Shown in pieces: positions 41,207 through 51,891 of a DNA stretch of 64,000 nt. Every line of letters starts with the position of its first letter. Position 1 is the stretch's first letter. This DNA comes from Geminicoccus roseus DSM 18922. GTDB lineage: Bacteria > Pseudomonadota > Alphaproteobacteria > Geminicoccales > Geminicoccaceae. The position numbers and the translations under genes were made by a program. The notes beneath the pieces were generated by a model. It did not search any database and was not told where the DNA came from. It saw nothing but the letters and a program-made list of their open reading frames with translations. The DNA lies in the NCBI RefSeq assembly GCF_000427665.1, contig NZ_KE386572.1, positions 4,836,373 to 4,900,372 of the forward strand, given 5' to 3'.

Positions 41207-41701
41207 TCAGCCCCGCGGCAGCAGCGCCACCTCGCCAGCGGCGTTGACCGGACGCGACGGACCCCGGTCCCCGTGCAGCTTGCGCGCCCGCGTCTCGAAC
41301 GCGCCCACCATCCGCCGGACCGCCTCGTCGAACAGCAGGCCGATCAGCTGCTGCAGGACCCGCGACTTGAACTCGAAGTCGACATGAAAGTCGATGATGC
41401 AGCCCCCTTCGGGACCATCCAGGAACTTCCAGTGGTTGTTCAGGTACTTGAACGGACCGTTCACGTACTCGACATGGATGGCACGCTCGGCACGGTTCAG
41501 GCTGACCTTGGAGGTGAACTTCTCGCGCCAGACCTTGAAGCTGATCACCATGTCCGCGAAGAACACATCCCCCTCGCGGTCGGTCACCCGGACGGCGGAG
41601 CACCAGGGCAGGAACTCGGGGTAGCGGTCGACGCTGGCCACGATGTCGAAGAGCTGGGCGGGCGTGTAGGGCAGGTAGCGGCGTTCGGAGTGGGTCGGCA
41701 T
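41207..41701 (-). CDS. Coenzyme Q-binding protein, COQ10/RatA (START-fold) family
   Basis: The 164-residue START-like protein matches COQ10/RatA: YTPAQLFDIVASVDRYPEFL near the N-terminus, CSAVRVTDREGD, and GPFKYLNNHWKFLD followed by IDFHVDFEFKSRVLQQLIG. In alphaproteobacteria this gene usually follows lipA, as here, and is linked to ubiquinone handling. The RatA toxin label used in Escherichia coli need not apply. Its ATG overlaps the lipA stop by one base (TAATG). Confidence 0.9.
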   Translation of the reverse strand: MPTHSERRYLPYTPAQLFDIVASVDRYPEFLPWCSAVRVTDREGDVFFADMVISFKVWREKFTSKVSLNRAERAIHVEYVNGPFKYLNNHWKFLDGPEGGCIIDFHVDFEFKSRVLQQLIGLLFDEAVRRMVGAFETRARKLHGDRGPSRPVNAAGEVALLPRG

Positions 41702-42639
41702 TACTCTGCTGCTTCGAGACGAAGTCCATGGCGGGCAAGCTGCGCGTCGCGCGCTTCCTTCAGACGGGCGAAGTCGTCGCCGGCATGGTGCGAGGACCGG
41801 GTCAGCGGCGAGCTCGACACCATCAGGAAGCCCTTGGCGCGCGCCATCTTGGAATGCGCTTCGAACTCGTTCGGTTCCACGAACCGGATCACCTGATGGT
41901 GCCGCTGGGTCGGCTGCAGGTACTGGCCGATCGTGATGAAGTCGACCTCGGCGGAGCGCATGTCGTCCATCACCTGGTGGATCTCGCGCTTCTCCTCACC
42001 CAGGCCCAGCATCACGCCGGACTTGGTGAAGATGCCGGGATCCAGTTCCTTGACCTTCTGCAGCAGGCGCAGCGAATGGAAGTAGCGCGCGCCGGGCCGG
42101 ACCGTGCGGTAGAGCCGCGGCACGGTCTCAAGGTTGTGGTTGTAGACGTCCGGCCGTGCAGCCACGACCTTCTCGATGGCACCCGGCTTGCGCAGGAAGT
42201 CGGGGGTGAGGATCTCGATGGTGGTGCCCGGCGAGTGCTCCCGGATCGATTCGATCACCCGGACGAACTGGAAGGCCCCGCCATCGGGCAGGTCGTCGCG
42301 GTCGACGGAGGTGATCACCACATGCTTCAGGCCCATGGCCTGGACCGCCTCGCCCACATGGCGCGGCTCATGCGGGTCGACCGCCACCGGCATGCCGGTC
42401 TTGACGTTGCAGAACGCGCAGGCCCGGGTGCAGGTGTCGCCCAGGATCATGAAGGTGGCATGCTTCTGCTGCCAGCACTCCCCGATGTTCGGGCAGGCGG
42501 CTTCCTCGCACACCGTGTGCAGCTTCTTGGTCCGCATCAGCTTGCGGACCTCGTGGAAGGTCTCCGATGTCGGCGCCTTCACCCGGATCCACGCAGGCTT
42601 GCGCTGGAACTGCGGCGGCGTGATCGTGACCGTGGCCAT
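41701..42639 (-). CDS. lipA: Lipoyl synthase
   Basis: LipA is the radical-SAM enzyme that inserts two sulfurs into octanoyl groups on lipoyl domains. The 312-residue chain has the auxiliary-cluster motif [12 protein letters not shown] (C44, C49, C55) and the radical-SAM motif CTRACAFC (C70, C74, C77). The tail ([17 protein letters not shown]) holds the conserved RSS. It lies beside the pyruvate dehydrogenase genes, whose E2 and E1-beta subunits both need lipoylation. Confidence 0.97.
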   Translation of the reverse strand: MATVTITPPQFQRKPAWIRVKAPTSETFHEVRKLMRTKKLHTVCEEAACPNIGECWQQKHATFMILGDTCTRACAFCNVKTGMPVAVDPHEPRHVGEAVQAMGLKHVVITSVDRDDLPDGGAFQFVRVIESIREHSPGTTIEILTPDFLRKPGAIEKVVAARPDVYNHNLETVPRLYRTVRPGARYFHSLRLLQKVKELDPGIFTKSGVMLGLGEEKREIHQVMDDMRSAEVDFITIGQYLQPTQRHHQVIRFVEPNEFEAHSKMARAKGFLMVSSSPLTRSSHHAGDDFARLKEARDAQLARHGLRLEAAE

Positions 42640-42996
42640 GGCGTCCCCTACTCCACCGCCGAGGCAATGCGCGCCGGCAGCTTGAATTTCTCGTCGATCA
42701 TAGCCGTGGGCGATGGTGCCGAGATCGGATGGGTCGTTGCAGGCGACCCGACGTCCCGGCCATCCGATCGGTCGTCACCGATGATCTTCGTCAAGGCTTT
42801 TGCTGGCCCCCGGACCATCCTGCGGTCCTGCACGTACATCAAGATGGCCAGCATCCCCTCGATCGGCCGGTATCTGCCAGATATAGGACATGGGCCGAAC
42901 GATGACAGCCCCCGCGATGTCCGGAAAGCAGCCGTCCGAGCCTGCCGCGGCCAGAGCGCCGGCCTCCCGCTTGGTTCAGGAAGCCGGGCCAGCCGG
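42640..42996 (-). other. Gap between lpdA and lipA, with a possible small reading frame
   Basis: These 357 bases have no clear gene. On the minus strand a 68-codon frame (42854 to 42648) starts MLAILMYVQDRRMVRG and ends [13 protein letters not shown] eight bases before the lipA ATG. It resembles nothing I know and its codon use is not compelling, so I list it only as a possibility. The lipA ribosome site GGAG/GGGGA is at its end. Confidence 0.3.
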
Positions 42997-44397
42997 TCAG
43001 AAGTGGATGGCGCGGCCATAGGCGGCGAGCGTCGCTTCGTGCATCATCTCCGACAGGGTCGGATGCGGGAAGATCGTCGACATGAGATCTTCCTCGGTCG
43101 CCTCCATCTGCCGCGCGATCACGAAGCCCTGGATCAGCTCGGTGACTTCCGCGCCGATCAGGTGGGCCCCCAGGAACTCGCCGGTCTTGGCGTCGAACAC
43201 GGTCTTGACCATGCCTTCCGCCTCGCCGAGCGCGATGGCCTTGCCGTTGCCGATGAACGGGAACTTGCCCACCTTGACCTGGTAGCCGGCCTTCTTGGCT
43301 GCCTCCTCGGTGTAGCCGACGCTGGCGACCTGCGGGTTGCAGTAGGTGCAGCCGGGGATCTTGGTCAGGTCGAGCGGATGCGGATGGCCGAACCCGGCGA
43401 TCTTCTCCACGCAGAGCACGCCTTCGTGGCTGGCCTTGTGCGCAAGCCAGGGAGCACCGACCAGATCGCCGATCGCATAGACGCCGGGCTCGTCGGTCCG
43501 GCACCACTCGTCGATCACCACATGCGAGCGCTCGACCTTGATCTTGGTGCCTTCCAGGCCGCAATGCTCGGTGTTGCCGACGATGCCGACCGCCGAGATC
43601 ACCCGCTCCACCTCGAGCTGCTCGGTCTTTCCACCCGGCATCTCCAGGGTGACGACGACCGAGTCCGCCTTCTTGTCGAGCTTGGCGACCTTGGTGCCGA
43701 CCCGGATCTTCAGGCCGCGCTTCTCGAACTGCTTGTGCGCGAAGGCGGAGATCTCGGCGTCCTCGACCGGCAGCACCCGGTCCAGCACCTCGACCACGGT
43801 CACCTCGGCGCCCATGGAGCGGTAGAACGAGGCGAACTCGATGCCGATCGCCCCGCTGCCGACCACCACCAGGGACTTCGGCATGGCCGGCGGGACCATT
43901 GCTTCCTTGTAGGTCCAGACCAGCTTGCCGTCCGGCTCCAGGCCCGGCAGGACCCGGGCCCGCGCACCGGTGGCCAGGATGATGTGCGGCGCAGAGATGG
44001 TCTCCTCGCCGCCCTTGGTCTCGACCTTCAGCGTGTTCTTGCCGGCAAGCTTGCCGGTGCCGTCGAACACCGTGACCTTGTTCTTCTTGAGCAGGTGCTT
44101 GACGCCGCCAGAGAGCTGCGCCGCTACCCCGCGGCTGCGCTTGACCACCGCCGCCGCATCGAAGCCCCTACCCTGCACGTTCAGGCCGAACGCTTCCGGG
44201 TGGCCCATGTAGTCGTAGATCTCGGCCGAGCGCAGCAGCGCCTTGGTCGGGATGCAGCCCCAGTTCAGGCAGATCCCGCCCAGATGCTCGCGCTCGACCA
44301 GCGCGGTCTTCATGCCGAGCTGTGCTGCCCGAATCGCCGCCACGTAGCCACCCGGCCCACCGCCGACGACCACCAGATCGAAACTGTGGTTGGCCAC
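42997..44397 (-). CDS. lpdA: Dihydrolipoyl dehydrogenase (E3)
   Basis: E3 of the pyruvate dehydrogenase complex reoxidises dihydrolipoyl groups using FAD and NAD. The 466-residue protein has the FAD motif VGGGPGGYVAAIRAAQLG, the redox-active disulfide GGICLNWGCIPTKAL (C43, C48), the second nucleotide site VVGSGAIGIEFASFYRSMG and the C-terminal catalytic HPTLSE (H445, E450). All key residues are present. It follows pdhC after a 38-base gap. Confidence 0.97.
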   Translation of the reverse strand: MANHSFDLVVVGGGPGGYVAAIRAAQLGMKTALVEREHLGGICLNWGCIPTKALLRSAEIYDYMGHPEAFGLNVQGRGFDAAAVVKRSRGVAAQLSGGVKHLLKKNKVTVFDGTGKLAGKNTLKVETKGGEETISAPHIILATGARARVLPGLEPDGKLVWTYKEAMVPPAMPKSLVVVGSGAIGIEFASFYRSMGAEVTVVEVLDRVLPVEDAEISAFAHKQFEKRGLKIRVGTKVAKLDKKADSVVVTLEMPGGKTEQLEVERVISAVGIVGNTEHCGLEGTKIKVERSHVVIDEWCRTDEPGVYAIGDLVGAPWLAHKASHEGVLCVEKIAGFGHPHPLDLTKIPGCTYCNPQVASVGYTEEAAKKAGYQVKVGKFPFIGNGKAIALGEAEGMVKTVFDAKTGEFLGAHLIGAEVTELIQGFVIARQMEATEEDLMSTIFPHPTLSEMMHEATLAAYGRAIHF

Positions 44398-44435
44398 GTC
44401 CTAATTCTCCCGTTCCGAAAACATCCGAGATCCGA

Positions 44436-45806
44436 TCACAGCAGCAGCGAGAGCGGATCCTCGACGGTCTTCTTGAACACCTGCAGGAACTCGGCGCCGA
44501 GCGCGCCGTCGACCACGCGGTGGTCGGTGGACAGCGTCACGCTCATCACGGTGGCGATGGCGAGCGCGTCGTTCTTGACCACGGCCCGCTTCTCGCCGGC
44601 GCCGACCGCGAGGATGCAGGCCTGCGGCGGGTTGATCACGGCGGCGAAGTCCTTCACCCCGTACATGCCGAGATTGGAGATCGAGAAGCCGCCGCCCTGG
44701 AACTCTTCGGGCTTCAGCTTGCCGTCCTTGGCGCGCTTGGCCAGGTCCTTCATCTCGGCGGAAATGGTGGACAGGCCCTTCTGGTCGGCCCGGCGGATGA
44801 TCGGGGTGATCAGCCCGCCATCGATGGCGACCGCCACCGAGACGTCGACGTCCTCGAACTGGTAGATCTTGTCGCCGCCCCAGGACGCGTTGACGCCCGG
44901 GATCTTCTTCATGCCCTGGGCGACCGCCTTGATGACGAAGTCGTTCACCGAGAGCTTGTAGTCGGCCTTGGGCCGGCCGTTCAGCTCGGCGCGGAGCTTG
45001 AGGAGCTCGTCCAGCTCGACATCGACCGTCAGATAGAAATGCGGGACGGTGGTCTTGCTCTCGGTGAGCCGCTTGGCGATCACCTTGCGCATGTTGTTGA
45101 GCTGGATCTCCTTGTGCGGCGCACTGGGAGCCGGGATCGGCCCGGCAACCGGCGCCGGTGCCGCGATTGGCGCGGCCTTGGCGGCCTCGGCCGGCTTGCC
45201 AGCCGCCTTGGGCGCGGACGCAGCCTTCTCCACATCAGCCTTGACGATCCGCCCATGCGGGCCGCTGCCGGTGATCGAGCCAAGATCGATGCCCGCCAGC
45301 GCCGCCATCCGCTTGGCCAGGGGCGAAGCGAACACTCGTCCGCCATCGGCCTTGGCCGGCTGCGCGGGCGCCGCGGCGCCCGTGTTGGAGCCGGCACCCG
45401 GTGCACCCGCCACGCCGGCGGGTTTGGCATCGCCGCCGGGTGCAGGGCCGGCCGCCGCCATGCGCTCGGCCTCGACCGGACCCTCGGCGGCCGCGCGCGG
45501 CGCTTCCGGCGTCGGCTGGGCCGGCTGGGTGGCAGCCGCGCCCTCGGCGGCCGAGGCGTCCTCTCCCTCCTCCAGGAGCACGGCGATCGGGGTGTTGACG
45601 GCCACGCCCTGGGTGCCCTCGGCGACCAGGATCTTGCCGATCACCCCTTCGTCGACCGCCTCGAACTCCATCGTGGCCTTGTCGGTCTCGATCTCGCACA
45701 TGACGTCGCCGGACTTGACCGCGTCGCCTTCCTTCACGAGCCAGCGGGCCAGATTGCCTTCGCTCATCGTCGGCGAGAGCGCAGGCATCAGGATCTGGAT
45801 GGTCAT
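44436..45806 (-). CDS. pdhC: Dihydrolipoamide acetyltransferase (E2 of pyruvate dehydrogenase)
   Basis: The 456-residue E2 core begins with one lipoyl domain (lysine K43 in [10 protein letters not shown]), then a long Ala/Pro linker. A peripheral-subunit-binding domain ([19 protein letters not shown]) and the acetyltransferase domain follow, ending with the catalytic DHRVVDG (H429, D433). ATG at 45806 gives [14 protein letters not shown], the conserved start; the frame extends 36 codons upstream as shadow. Confidence 0.97.
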   Translation of the reverse strand: MTIQILMPALSPTMSEGNLARWLVKEGDAVKSGDVMCEIETDKATMEFEAVDEGVIGKILVAEGTQGVAVNTPIAVLLEEGEDASAAEGAAATQPAQPTPEAPRAAAEGPVEAERMAAAGPAPGGDAKPAGVAGAPGAGSNTGAAAPAQPAKADGGRVFASPLAKRMAALAGIDLGSITGSGPHGRIVKADVEKAASAPKAAGKPAEAAKAAPIAAPAPVAGPIPAPSAPHKEIQLNNMRKVIAKRLTESKTTVPHFYLTVDVELDELLKLRAELNGRPKADYKLSVNDFVIKAVAQGMKKIPGVNASWGGDKIYQFEDVDVSVAVAIDGGLITPIIRRADQKGLSTISAEMKDLAKRAKDGKLKPEEFQGGGFSISNLGMYGVKDFAAVINPPQACILAVGAGEKRAVVKNDALAIATVMSVTLSTDHRVVDGALGAEFLQVFKKTVEDPLSLLL

Positions 45807-45831
45807 CTGGTTGTTTCCCCCGCTCGTCCGC

Positions 45832-47244
45832 TCAAGTCCGGTAGCAGACGGCCTTCGCCGCCTCGACCATGTCCTGCACCTGCGGCAGCGCCATCTTCTC
45901 CAGATTGGCTGCATAGGGCATCGGCACGTCCTTGCCGGTCACCCGCACCACCGGCGCGTCCAGATAGTCGAAGGCGTGCTCCATCATCAGCGCCGCCATT
46001 TCCGAGCCGATGCCGGACTGCGGCCAGCCTTCCTCGACCGAGACCAGCCGGTTGGTCTTCTTGACCGAGGCGACGATGGTCTCGACGTCAAGCGGCCGGA
46101 TGGTGCGCAGGTCGATGACCTCGGCGGAGATGCCGATCTCGGCCAGGGCGTCCGCCGCGGCCACCGCATGGCCCATCATCAGCGAGAAGGCGGTGATGGT
46201 GACGTCGGTGCCTTCGCGCAGGATCTTGGCCTTGCCGATCGGCAGGACGTAGTCGTCGAGCTGCGGCACCTCGAAGGTCTGGCCGTACAGCATCTCGTTC
46301 TCGAGGAAGACGACCGGGTTCGGGTCGCGGATCGCCGCCTTGAGCAGGCCCTTGGCGTCGGCCGCCGACCAGGGCGAGATCACCTTCATGCCCGGGCAGT
46401 GCGCATACCAGGAGCTGTATTCCTGGCTGTGCTGGGCGCCGACCCGTGCCGCCGCGCCGTTGGGGCCGCGGAACACGATCGGGCAGCCCATCTGCCCGCC
46501 AGCCATGTAGAGCGTCTTGCTGGCAGAATTGATGATGTGGTCCATCGCCTGCATGGCGAAGTTCCAGGTCATGAACTCCACGATCGGCCGCAGCCCCGCC
46601 ATGGCGGCGCCGACGCCCAGGCCGGCGAAGCCATGCTCGGTGATCGGCGTGTCGATCACCCTTTTCGCGCCAAACTCGTCGAGCAGGCCCTGGCTGACCT
46701 TGTAGGCGCCCTGGTACTGGGCGACTTCCTCGCCCATCAGGAACACCTTTGGGTTCTTGCGCATCTCCTCGGCCATCGCGTCGCGCAGGGCCTCGCGGAC
46801 CGTCTGCTTCACGAAGGTCGTGCCGGCCGGCAGGTCCGGGTCGGCAGCGGCCGGGGCCTTCGCCTCGGCGGGAACCTTGGCGGCGGGTGCCGGAGCCTGC
46901 TGCTCGCCCTTGGCCGCGGGAGCCTCGGCAGCCGGCTTCTCGCCCACCGGCGCTGCGTCAGCGCCCTTGGCCGGCATGTCGTTGATGGCGTCGGCGCTCT
47001 CGCCCTCTTCCAGGAGCACGGCGATCGGCGCGTTGACGGCGACGCCCTGGGTCCCCTCGGCGACCAGGATCTTGCCGAGCACGCCCTCGTCGACGGCCTC
47101 GAACTCCATAGTCGCCTTGTCGGTCTCGATCTCGGCGATCACGTCGCCAGACTTGACCGCATCTCCTTCCTTCTTGAGCCAGCGGGCCAGGTTGCCCTCG
47201 GTCATCGTCGGCGAGAGGGCCGGCATCAAAATCTCGGTCGGCAT
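45832..47244 (-). CDS. pdhB: Pyruvate dehydrogenase E1 beta subunit with N-terminal lipoyl domain
   Basis: At 470 residues this is longer than ordinary E1-beta. It opens with a lipoyl domain almost identical to that of PdhC ([15 protein letters not shown]43 in [10 protein letters not shown]). An Ala/Pro-rich linker follows, then the transketolase-type beta domain ([40 protein letters not shown]). Lipoyl-bearing E1-beta is known from alphaproteobacteria such as Zymomonas and rhizobia, which supports the taxonomic reading. It lies 15 bases from pdhA. Confidence 0.97.
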   Translation of the reverse strand: MPTEILMPALSPTMTEGNLARWLKKEGDAVKSGDVIAEIETDKATMEFEAVDEGVLGKILVAEGTQGVAVNAPIAVLLEEGESADAINDMPAKGADAAPVGEKPAAEAPAAKGEQQAPAPAAKVPAEAKAPAAADPDLPAGTTFVKQTVREALRDAMAEEMRKNPKVFLMGEEVAQYQGAYKVSQGLLDEFGAKRVIDTPITEHGFAGLGVGAAMAGLRPIVEFMTWNFAMQAMDHIINSASKTLYMAGGQMGCPIVFRGPNGAAARVGAQHSQEYSSWYAHCPGMKVISPWSAADAKGLLKAAIRDPNPVVFLENEMLYGQTFEVPQLDDYVLPIGKAKILREGTDVTITAFSLMMGHAVAAADALAEIGISAEVIDLRTIRPLDVETIVASVKKTNRLVSVEEGWPQSGIGSEMAALMMEHAFDYLDAPVVRVTGKDVPMPYAANLEKMALPQVQDMVEAAKAVCYRT

Positions 47245-47259
47245 CAGGAGGCCCTCAGC

Positions 47260-48288
47260 TCAGGATTCTACGAGGATGTCAGTCCAGAGTTCCGAAGGAT
47301 CGGGCTCGGGGCTGTCCTGGGCGAACCTGGCGCTCTCGTTGACGATGTCGCGGATCTCCTTGTCGATCGCCTTGAAGGCGGCCTCGTCGGCGAATCCCTT
47401 GACCTCGATGATCTTCTTCAGGTTCTCGATCGGGTCGTGCTGGCTGCGCATCGCCTCGACCTCGTCCTTGGTGCGGTACTTGGCGGGATCGGACATGGAG
47501 TGGCCGCGATAGCGATAGGTCATCGCCTCCAGGATCTGCGGCCCCTCGCCGGCGCGGATCTTGCCGACCAGCCGGGCAGCGGTGGCCTCCACCGCCAGCA
47601 CGTCCATGCCGTCGACCTGCTCGCCCGGGATGCCGTAGGCCTGGCCGCGGTCGCACAGCCGGGTGCCGGCGGCGGCGCGCTGCACCGAGGTGCCCATGCC
47701 GTAGCGGTTGTTCTCGATCACGTAGAGGACCGGCAGCTTCCAGAGCGCCGCCATGTTGAAAGCCTCGTACACCTGGCCCTGGTTGACCGCGCCGTCGCCG
47801 CAATAAGCGACGCACAGGCCCCCATCCTCTTCGTACTGGTGGGCAAACGCGATGCCGGTGCCGAGGGGGATCTGCGCACCGACGATGCCATGGCCGCCAT
47901 AGAACTTCTTGTCCTTGGCGAACATGTGCATCGAGCCGCCCTTGCCCTTGGAGTAGCCGGTGATGCGCCCGGTCAGCTCCGCCATGACCCGGCGGGGGTC
48001 CATCTGGCAGACCAGCATGTGGCCGTGGTCCCGGTAGCCGGTGACCACGGAATCCTTCTCGGTGAGTGCCGCCTGGATGCCGACCGCGACCGCTTCCTGG
48101 CCGATATAGAGATGGCAGAAGCCACCGATCAGGCCCATGCCGTAGAGCTGCCCGGCCTTCTCCTCGAAGCGACGGATCAGCAGCATTTCTCGGTACCAGG
48201 CCATCAGGGTGGCCTGATCGGGCAGATTGGACGGGGCGCCGCTGGGTACCTCGGCTTCCTCGGTCTTCTGCTTGCTCGTGGCGGTCAT
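47260..48288 (-). CDS. pdhA: Pyruvate dehydrogenase E1 alpha subunit
   Basis: The 342-residue E1-alpha binds thiamine diphosphate and decarboxylates pyruvate together with PdhB. Features are MLLIRRFEEKAGQLYGMGLI, YRDHGHMLVCQMDP, the TPP motif YCGDGAVNQGQVYEAFNMAA closing with IENNRYGMGT, and the phosphorylation-loop-like region YRYRGHSMSDPAKYR. ATG at 48288 has GGGGGAAG upstream. It heads the minus-strand operon pdhA-pdhB-pdhC-lpdA. Confidence 0.97.
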   Translation of the reverse strand: MTATSKQKTEEAEVPSGAPSNLPDQATLMAWYREMLLIRRFEEKAGQLYGMGLIGGFCHLYIGQEAVAVGIQAALTEKDSVVTGYRDHGHMLVCQMDPRRVMAELTGRITGYSKGKGGSMHMFAKDKKFYGGHGIVGAQIPLGTGIAFAHQYEEDGGLCVAYCGDGAVNQGQVYEAFNMAALWKLPVLYVIENNRYGMGTSVQRAAAGTRLCDRGQAYGIPGEQVDGMDVLAVEATAARLVGKIRAGEGPQILEAMTYRYRGHSMSDPAKYRTKDEVEAMRSQHDPIENLKKIIEVKGFADEAAFKAIDKEIRDIVNESARFAQDSPEPDPSELWTDILVES

Positions 48289-48687
48289 CCAGCTTCCCCC
48301 CTGGATTGCGGCGTCATGTAGGGCGCCCGTGCAGCTCTGGCCGCCTTCGCTGGGCGGCAACCTGTGGTGCCGCAGCGAAATGTGCAAGTCCGAAGCTGCA
48401 CGATACGGCCGACGACATGCCATTGACCGCGCTTGGCCGACAGTCCTTCCTCGCGCATGGGGGTCATGCGCGTGCAACGCCGGTGATTATTGCTGCAACG
48501 CATCAAGAGTTGTCCCTGATACTTCGCTCCGACTGACTGTCGGATTCGGAGCGCGACGATGCGCCCGCTTCATCAGCATCGGGACCGGCGTCCGGTTCCC
48601 CCCAGCACCGATCCGGCGACCGTCCGCTTTGCGCTCGCGCCGGACGGGAATTCGGGCTAACGGAAGAACAGCAAGGGCGGAGCCCGC
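48289..48687. other. Divergent intergenic region between pdhA and ftsB
   Basis: A 399-base spacer that should carry the promoters of both flanking transcripts. I see no supported gene. The stretch 48540-48620 has a faint tRNA-like look (GGTTCCCCCC near its end) but does not fold as a tRNA. The ribosome site AGGGCGGAG for ftsB is at the end. Confidence 0.4.
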
Positions 48688-49041
48688 ATGATCGCCGAAG
48701 AATATGTCGACCGGTTTTGGATCTGGCTGCGCCGGGAGATCCGCTGGCGCTGGATGGGCTTCCTGCTGCTGCTGCTGAGCGGCTGGTTCGCCTGGCATGC
48801 CCTGCACGGCTCGCGTGGGTTCTATGCCTATATGGACCAGCGCCGCGCGGTGCAGATCCTGGAGCAGGACCTGGCTTCCCTCGAGCAGCGGCGCGATGCG
48901 CTGCGCCACCACCAGAACCTGCTCGACAACCGCTACATGGATGCGGACCTGGTCGAGGAGAAGCTGCTCGAGCTTGGCTGGATCCGCGAGGGCGACGTGT
49001 TCATTCCGGACAACACCCTCGGCCCCAACGTCGCTCCCTGA
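48688..49041 (+). CDS. ftsB: Cell-division protein FtsB/DivIC family
   Basis: A 117-residue septum-formation initiator. Residues 1-20 are cytoplasmic, a single membrane segment follows (WMGFLLLLLSGWFAWHALHG), and a coiled coil comes next (DQRRAVQILEQDLASLEQRR). The conserved end LVEEKLLELGWIREGDVF matches FtsB. It links FtsQ and FtsL in the divisome. Its position between eno and pdhA is the normal alphaproteobacterial site, here interrupted by the GH56-like gene. Confidence 0.92.
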   Translation: MIAEEYVDRFWIWLRREIRWRWMGFLLLLLSGWFAWHALHGSRGFYAYMDQRRAVQILEQDLASLEQRRDALRHHQNLLDNRYMDADLVEEKLLELGWIREGDVFIPDNTLGPNVAP

Positions 49042-49143
49042 AGCACGTCTTTGACGAAGCAGGCGGTTCCCTCTGGACGTCACCGATCCGTTTGTTCCGG
49101 CCTGTTACCCGCAGCACCTTCGCCTGCGGGACAGCACAAGAGA

Positions 49144-49171
49144 AAGGCCCCGCCGATGCCGACGGGGCCTT
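49144..49171. terminator. Two-way terminator between ftsB and the hyaluronidase-like gene
   Basis: AAGGCCCCG and CGGGGCCTT pair across a ten-base loop. On the minus strand the stem is followed by TCTCTTGT, so it best serves the minus-strand gene, but it lies between convergent genes and could act on both. Confidence 0.7.
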
Positions 49172-49232
49172 GAGACAACACTGCCAGATCCAAGGAGGGC
49201 GGGCCGGGCGAACCAGACCCGCTGGCTCTCGC

Positions 49233-50093
49233 TCAGGCCTTGCAGCCGCTGAACTTGCCGGTGCCGTTGGCCTTCGCGAAGTCCTTGGTGACCTGCCACC
49301 AGGGCATGCCGCTCTTCCAGGTATCCCAGCCGCGCTTGCCCTTCTTGGTGGTCATCGACCCCCAGATCACGGTGCCGTCGGCGTTGTCGTGGATGGTCTG
49401 CAGCTGGGTCTTCCAGAAGCTGGCCGACATGTACTTCTGGCCGTCGTCCTTGTTCCAGTCATGGATCTGCGGCCAGATGAACGGGATCACCGGCTTTCCG
49501 TACTGACGGGCCTCCTTGATGGTGCCCTTGGCGTACTTGACCCAGTCGCTCTTGCTGTCGAACATCGCGTAGAGCGACGGGAAGATAACGTCGACTTCCT
49601 TGGCCAGACGGGCCAGCTTGTCGTTGTTCTTCTTCCAGCTCTTCATGCGGCTGGAGCTGTTCTGAACCGGAGCGTACCAGTTCTTCTCCGGCAGCATCAT
49701 GTAGTAGCCAAGCTTGGACTTACCGCCTTTGGCGCGCACACCATCGCGGATGGTCTTCATCGCGAGGATGAGCTTGTCCATCTCCTTGACGGGATCCCAC
49801 TGCTCAATGTCGATGACGACGTAGTCCCACTTCTTCTTCAGAATCTGCGGAACGATGACGTTCTTGAGCTGCTTGACGTTCGGCTTGGACTTGCTGGCTC
49901 CGCCGAAAAGCTCGCCTTCATAGAAGATCTTGATGGTGCTGAGGCCGCAGCCCTTCAGGCTGGGCTTCTTGTAGTAACGGAAGCCATCGTAGATCGGCTT
50001 GTCTTTGGCCACGGCATCGGCAGGCGCCATCGCCACCAATGAACCGAGCACGATTCCAGCGGCCGCCAGTACGGCAGCAAAACGGCTGCGCAT
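49233..50093 (-). CDS. Secreted protein resembling GH56 hyaluronidase
   Basis: A 286-residue protein with a Sec signal (AAVLAAAGIVLGSLVAMAPA, cleavage near ADA). The mature part is lysine-rich and follows the order of landmarks of animal GH56 hyaluronidases. These are VVIDIEQWDP (D95 and E97, aligned with the catalytic Asp and Glu of DxExW), LGYYMMLPEKNWY, VDVIFPSLYAMFD, KPVIPFIWPQIHDWN and DGTVIWGSM. It ends GKFSGCKA. The catalytic pair is present, so activity on hyaluronan or a similar polymer is possible. The similarity is read by eye and needs a profile search. Its Lys-rich, less GC-biased codons and the AT-rich spacer beside it suggest transfer from elsewhere. Confidence 0.6.
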   Translation of the reverse strand: MRSRFAAVLAAAGIVLGSLVAMAPADAVAKDKPIYDGFRYYKKPSLKGCGLSTIKIFYEGELFGGASKSKPNVKQLKNVIVPQILKKKWDYVVIDIEQWDPVKEMDKLILAMKTIRDGVRAKGGKSKLGYYMMLPEKNWYAPVQNSSSRMKSWKKNNDKLARLAKEVDVIFPSLYAMFDSKSDWVKYAKGTIKEARQYGKPVIPFIWPQIHDWNKDDGQKYMSASFWKTQLQTIHDNADGTVIWGSMTTKKGKRGWDTWKSGMPWWQVTKDFAKANGTGKFSGCKA

Positions 50094-50520
50094 GATGTCC
50101 CCCCCAGGACAATTGCAGGTTGTGATCGAAACCAACGTCGCCGCCGCATCGCAGGGATCATACCGAGGTGAGAGACCTCAGGATCCGCAGGCAGGACGAT
50201 TAGGCACTCGATCCGTCCGATGATCTGACACGCAGCTGTGAAGCGGTAAACTAGTTCCAGGGAGGCGAGACGAATTGTGACGGCGTATTAATCAGCCATT
50301 CGCAGTAGAAAAAATGGATGTTTGTTTCATGACATATGAGTAAGGCTTCAAAATCCAATGCAGATGAGGATCAGGACGTCATGGGCCATAGAAATATCTC
50401 GAATTATTGTACTGATGTGAACCCCTCGCTGCGCAGAAACTTTTACGTTTTCCGGTGATATATCTCGATGAGCCGCAACTGCAGGACGGGAGCGCTCGCC
50501 ATGAGCGTATCGAGCACGCA
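50094..50520. other. AT-rich spacer between eno and the GH56-like gene
   Basis: About 430 bases with no supported gene. The segment 50260-50460 is markedly AT-rich for this genome (AAAAAATGG, TATATCTCG, AATTATTG). It should contain the promoter of the minus-strand secreted protein. I could not fix a -35/-10 pair. Confidence 0.4.
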
Positions 50521-50555
50521 AAAAGGCCCGGCAACCTTGTCGTTGCCGGGCCTTT
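50521..50555 (-). terminator. Rho-independent terminator of eno
   Basis: AAAGGCCCGGCAAC and GTTGCCGGGCCTTT form a perfect 14-bp stem with a six-base loop. Read on the minus strand it runs into TTTTT, 30 bases after the eno stop. A textbook terminator. Confidence 0.85.
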
Positions 50556-50585
50556 CCGCTGCTCTCGTCTGGCGCGAACTAGGTC

Positions 50586-51887
<1,302 letters not shown>

Positions 51888-51891
51888 CTAG

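Noticed and set aside
48540-48625. tRNA-like stretch ending GGTTCCCCCCAGCACC between pdhA and ftsB
   Set aside because: I could not form a proper anticodon stem or T-arm with the required bases on either strand. At most it is a decayed remnant.
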